Assembly: GCA_028565715.1 (NCBI GenBank)
Contig: JAOXYC010227571.1
Coordinates: forward strand, 1-10,746
DNA: 10,746 bases
Source: Phoronis pallida
Taxonomy: Eukaryota > Phoronida > Phoronidae
Direction: 5' to 3'
In this document: positions 7,835 through 10,746 of the stretch, in pieces
Position numbering within the stretch: position 1 is the stretch's first letter
Layout of the letters: the number at the start of each line of letters is the position of its first letter
Translations under genes and position numbers: made by a program
Notes under the pieces: model-generated
Seen by the model: only the letters and a program-made list of their open reading frames with translations
Database searches by the model: none
What the model was told of the DNA's origin: nothing

Positions 7835-7942
7835 TTTATACAAACTATTGGTGGTATTGAACGAATGAAAACATTTTCATGTTGAATAACTAAAATCATT
7901 AATAGCGCTGTTATGCGTAAAGATTTAGACAAAATTGAGACG

Positions 7943-8015
7943 GGCTGGATAGCTCAGTCGGTAGAGCATATTACCGGCAATCAGGGAGACCTGGGGTTCG
8001 ATTCCCAGTTCAGTT
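7943..8015 (+). repeat. tRNA-like sequence (tRNA-derived SINE head or tRNA pseudogene)
   Basis: The 73 nt fold as a tRNA. GGCTGGA pairs with TTCAGTT when G-T pairs are allowed, GCTC pairs with GAGC in the D arm, and CTGGG pairs with CCCAG in the T arm. The A box is TAGCTCAGTCGG (7950-7961) and the B box GGTTCGATTCC (7995-8005); both are close to consensus. The anticodon loop reads CCGGCAA, placing GGC at the anticodon (Ala-type), but position 33 is C instead of the invariant T. The anticodon stem is badly paired and the T loop has eight bases. A functional tRNA is therefore unlikely. The good internal promoter with a decayed anticodon arm suits a SINE head. No clear body or A-rich tail is visible. 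Confidence 0.6.
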
Positions 8016-8528
8016 CGAATTTTTCCTATCTTTTCAAATTCATAAAATCATTTTGTTTTAGATAACACCCGGGATAACACCGTCAATCAGGCGAACAAAA
8101 ATCACAAGTTATACAACGATGTATTGCACTCAACTTGCGTGGAATATAGTGCTTATATTGAAAGTATTGACATGCTTTATTCTCATAATGACCGCTATAA
8201 CAAATAAAATTAAGTTGGGATATATTCTTGGTAAAGATATCAAGAAATGCACAGAATGTCAAATTATAAGAAAAAAAGTACGTCTTACCAAATTTCCAGA
8301 CACTAATTATGTGGTTTCTTGATGTACCAAGTTTCAAAATATCCAATTGTTAGTTGTCTTCTGTTCTGATCTCCATTTTCAACAAATTATGGTTTTATAA
8401 CTCAGGAGTCCTGAACCATGAAAATGACACAGAATTGTGAATAGATGGAACATATATTTGCCATTACTTCCAGGATCAGAGAATACGTTTTTTTATGGAT
8501 TGACTCTTATTAGTTTCTAAAATATGCT
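8016..8528. other. Stretch without a recognisable gene
   Basis: This is AT-rich sequence. Overlapping open frames at about 8083-8346 on both strands lack motifs and splice signals. The only internal pattern is GATAACACC repeated 12 bases apart at about 8061-8081. It may include a decayed SINE body after the tRNA-like head. Confidence 0.45.
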
Positions 8529-8530
8529 TA

Positions 8531-8813
8531 CCGTATAACCCCGCAAATGAGCGCATGCGCTTATACGTGAATACGCGCCTATACGTGGAACCTATAGGCC
8601 CATGTGCCTATTTTGCAAGAAATTTAAGCGAGTGTTGAAATAACTACTTTGCTAAAGGTGCGCTTATATCCGCAGCGCCCGGTTAACATGGGCCTAATCG
8701 CGGAACCTTTAGGCCCATGCGACTATTTAGCGCGAATTTGAATTTACAAATTTTGAGAGCAAAATGCATTATTTCGCATATAGGCGCATGCGCTCAATTG
8801 CGGGGTTATACGG
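8531..8813. mobile_element. 283-bp MITE with 30-bp terminal inverted repeats and TA target duplication
   Basis: The termini 8531-8560 and 8784-8813 are inverted repeats starting CCGTATAACCCCGCAA, then a TGAG core and GCGCATGCGC, with 29 of 30 bases matching. TA at 8529-8530 and 8814-8815 flanks the element exactly, as for Tc1/mariner-type insertion. The interior has an imperfect direct repeat (GGAACCTATAGGCCCATG at about 8587 and GGAACCTTTAGGCCCATG at about 8703) and no coding capacity. The element is more GC-rich than its surroundings. The sharp TIR and TSD make this a confident call; the parent transposase family is inferred from TA only. Confidence 0.85.
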
Positions 8814-8858
8814 TATAATGTAGAGACAGGTTGTAATTAGCCCTTCAAGTAAAGTTAA

Positions 8859-9289
8859 AGGTATTTGCAACTAGTTCTGAATGTTCTCTAGGATAGTGTC
8901 ATGTAATATTTTTGATATTTTGATCAAATCTGTGATGTCACTGGCACATAATTCAAAGGTAAACACATTGGAAAAATACGTTTTTTTCAAATAATTTCAA
9001 GATTTGAATTTCAAACATGGAAATTGCAAAATTTATTTATAGCTGGGATCCCTACATTAAACATATTTGCCAATTTTCTTGTTTGGAATTTAAATCTTGG
9101 AATTATTGGAAAAAAACGTATTTTTCCAATGTGTTTAGCTATAACATGTGCCAGTGACAACACAGATTTGATGAAAACATCAAAAATATTTTTGTCCAAA
9201 TTTTTTTTTTCACTAAAATTGATTTTTCTAGCATAATGATAGCATTGTAGACCATCTTAGAGACCATTCAGAAATAGTTGCAAATACCT
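8859..9289. mobile_element. 431-bp foldback MITE with TTAA target duplication
   Basis: The ends AGGTATTTGCAACTA (8859) and its complement ending at 9289 match over 25 bases with one mismatch. TTAA stands directly outside both (8855-8858 and 9290-9293). Almost the whole element is one palindrome. The left arm to about 9033 pairs with the right arm from about 9060, including AACACATTGGAAAAATACG (8962) against CGTATTTTTCCAATGTGTT (9118). The right arm has about 50 extra bases near 9190-9260. TTAA duplication is typical of piggyBac-type transposases, but the end sequence is not diagnostic. The open frames here on both strands are mirror images of the palindrome, not genes. Confidence 0.8.
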
Positions 9290-9374
9290 TTAAGATGAAA
9301 ACAACTTTTGTAGTAAAGAGTCTTCTCCAACAAATCCACTCATATTATTCAAATATCTGTCTTTTCAAAAAAAG

Positions 9375-9593
9375 TTATCTAATAACCTTGTTCATCATAA
9401 ACTCAAATGCATCACTGCTCCGCAAAACACGTGGAACTTTGTACTGATTGGCTGAGGCGCTTGTTGACTGTAGCATGAAATGTTTCAAATCTTTAAACGA
9501 GTCTTTTTGTACAGTGTGCACAACAATTTCAGATATACTCTCTTTCTTGCGAAATGAATCATAAACGTACGACCTTCTGAGTTTGCTATCAAC
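9375..9593 (-). CDS. GH3-family (GHDC-like) protein, last coding exon
   Basis: On the minus strand the acceptor TTTTATTTACAG precedes GTTGATAGC at 9593. The frame then runs 72 codons to TAA at 9375-9377. The C-terminal segment SANQYKVPRVLR resembles the NQYKTPRC segment near the end of plant GH3 acyl-acid amido synthetases. PRVLR followed by a short helix and a basic end resembles vertebrate GHDC C-termini as I remember them. GH3 proteins belong to the acyl-adenylate-forming superfamily; plant members conjugate amino acids to acyl hormones, and the animal substrate is not established. This exon covers the end of the small C-terminal domain, so no ATP-binding motif is expected. It begins in phase 0 and continues the reading frame of the exon at 10274-10365, giving KQL-VDSKLRRS across the joint. 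The 3' UTR runs into the foldback element 82 bases after the stop. Confidence 0.75.
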   Translation of the reverse strand, partial: VDSKLRRSYVYDSFRKKESISEIVVHTVQKDSFKDLKHFMLQSTSASANQYKVPRVLRSSDAFEFMMNKVIR

Positions 9594-10273
9594 CTGTAAA
9601 TAAAACATTTTAATAATTAGGAGGTCCAAAATTAACTGTGTTTAGTTCCACTTTGTATATAAACAAGAAAAAACAAGTGGACACATAAAATGACCACAAT
9701 ACTTCATGCACAGCCCACGCCCTTTTACATATGCAAGTCCCCTACTGGTCAGTTTTATACTGTTAGCATACTTTTCCAAAATTGCCATGTTAGCAAGAAA
9801 TTTGATAAAAATACAAACTTTCATAATTATTACAAATGTATTCATCAATATTCCTTAATCCTCAGTCAGCGGAGCATTTCATATTGAAAATAAAATGTTT
9901 TTCCTTCTTTTCACACCAAAAATACCCAAAATTGTTTGTGCATGAACAATTTTTGGTGTAAGAAATTTATATGTAAAGAAAACTTGGTCAGGGTTGAAAC
10001 AACGAGTCATTTTCGAAAAATCATTCACAGTGTTGGAAACAAATGACAGCGGTTGAAATAAAAGTTTTCCGAACCACACTTCAAAAAAACACATTAATTT
10101 GAAAAGTTTGATAAGCCTACCCCCTGTTTTGATAAAACTTCAATTTTGTGCTAGAGTATAAATACATGTTACGTAAAACACACTCTGGTATAACCCCACC
10201 CTAGTTTTTTTGGATATTCTCAATCTACAAGCTCATGGGCTAATAACCAGGGTAAGTATGGTATACATCTTAC
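9594..10273 (-). other. Intron of the GH3-family gene (680 bp)
   Basis: The donor is TTG|GTAAGA at the high end (10273) and the acceptor TTTATTTACAG at the low end (9594). Both are good, and the flanking exons join in phase 0. The intron contains a small hairpin at 9927-9954 (CAAAATTGTT against AACAATTTTTG, 8-base loop), extended outward by ACACC and GGTGT. GGTATAACCCC at about 10188 recalls the MITE end at 8531 but has no partner. I see no exon or RNA gene in it. Confidence 0.7.
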
Positions 10274-10365
10274 CAATTGTTTCTGCGCTTGACTCAGTAC
10301 AACTGGTTCACTACTAGTGCTAGAAACCTCCAGGAATAACACATAGTAAGGCATGGAATGGGCAT
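10274..10365 (-). CDS. GH3-family (GHDC-like) protein, penultimate coding exon
   Basis: The exon is 92 nt on the minus strand, between acceptor TTTCATTTTCAG (before 10365) and donor TTG|GTAAGA (after 10274). It enters with two bases of a split codon and ends in phase 0. It encodes AHSMPYYVLFLEVSS, then a short Ser/Glu linker, then LSQAQKQL. A beta strand of the YVLFIE type followed by a helix is the usual layout of the GH3 C-terminal domain before the final strand, and the next exon continues it without a gap. The gene's remaining exons, including the ATP-binding and acyl-acid sites, must lie beyond the right edge. The call rests mainly on the match in the last exon. Confidence 0.65.
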
Positions 10366-10647
10366 CTGAAAATGAAATTTGTTTTACAGAATTGAGAAAA
10401 AAAATGATCCAATACACATAAAGTGTTCTCGCTCTCACAACACAACACTGAGGTACTGGACACAAAACACTTGGAATTCATTGTTAGACCAACACATTGT
10501 GATGAACTGAATATTTGAATTTATCACATAACTACTCTTTTATTCGAGGTAGTTGGCCCAACACTATTTAGTAACTTCAAAGCGTTATTACATTGTCTCT
10601 TGTCCAAGTGAGCTGTAACTAAAAACTCCACATTTTTTTGCAAATTT
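10366..10647 (-). other. Part of the next upstream intron of the GH3-family gene
   Basis: This is AT-rich sequence upstream of the acceptor at 10366. The acceptor has a pyrimidine-rich tract (CAAATTTCATTTTCAG). I find no further exon before the window edge. The stretch ends where the second foldback-element copy begins. Confidence 0.5.
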
Positions 10648-10746
10648 GCGATGTTATGTGATAAAATGATTCTCAAATCCATGGGAAGTAATACAACCTT
10701 TTATTGGATTCGATTTTAAAAATCATAAAACTCGCCAACGGCTCGT
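10648..10746. mobile_element. Second copy of the 7542 foldback element (cut by window edge)
   Basis: The sequence from GCGATGTTATGTGATAAAA to the end aligns with 7542-7641 in the same orientation with roughly nine in ten bases identical by eye. It includes GGGAAGTAATACAA, TTTTATTGGATTCG and ACTCGCCAA. The window stops inside the loop of the first hairpin. The short stretch upstream (AAACTCCACATTTT against AAACTCACATTTT in copy 1) may also be shared, which would put the element's left end nearer 10623 and 7528. Confidence 0.8.

Noticed and set aside
7943-8015. Functional tRNA-Ala (GGC)
   Set aside because: C at position 33, a poorly paired anticodon stem and an eight-base T loop argue against function.
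8083-8346. Small genes on either strand
   Set aside because: The two open frames overlap antisense, have no motif and sit in AT-rich DNA with no exon signals.
9011-9236. Overlapping open frames of similar sequence on both strands
   Set aside because: They are mirror images produced by the palindromic element at 8859-9289.
10181-10200. GGTATAACCCC as a second end of the 8531 MITE
   Set aside because: Only about 10 bases match and there is no partner terminus nearby.

Overview
The window reads as AT-rich nuclear DNA from an animal, probably an invertebrate and possibly a mollusc. The evidence is spliced coding exons with GT/AG boundaries, poly(A) signals, tRNA-derived repeat heads, small inverted-repeat transposons and a long satellite array. 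The taxon is an inference from the style of the repeats and from the animal-type GH3 gene; no sequence feature proves it. No bacterial gene organisation is present.

Layout, left to right. (1) Positions 2-667 (+) are the 3'-terminal coding exon of an unrecognised protein with a KEN box, a DSGxxS motif and a basic, helical C-terminus. Poly(A) signals follow. (2) Positions 1160-1700 hold a promoter-like cluster (two perfect TGACGTCA sites, a CACGT/ACGTG inverted repeat and a TATA-like box). A candidate exon ending in a consensus splice donor follows it. (3) Positions 1835-2013 hold a tRNA-Ser/Leu-like repeat on the minus strand. It directly abuts (4) a tandem array at 2014-7082 with a monomer of about 325-330 bp. 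The array has about 15 full or nearly full units plus edge fragments. Each monomer carries a 52-nt hairpin, a 14-bp palindrome and, on the minus strand, a recurrent membrane-segment-like reading frame that is open in about six units and broken in the others. (5) Positions 7542-9293 are a cluster of structured mobile elements: a double-hairpin foldback element, a tRNA-derived sequence, a 283-bp MITE flanked by TA, and a 431-bp foldback element flanked by TTAA. (6) Positions 9375-10365 (-) hold the last two coding exons of a GH3-family (GHDC-like) gene, joined in phase 0 across a 680-bp intron. A second copy of the 7542 element lies in the next intron upstream and runs off the window.

The two confident genes run towards each other, with the satellite and the mobile elements between their 3' ends. 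The most unusual item is the satellite. Its hairpin and palindrome show some paired, compensating changes between monomers, its units are shuffled in blocks, and it sits flush against a tRNA-like head, as if it were the core of a composite non-autonomous element.
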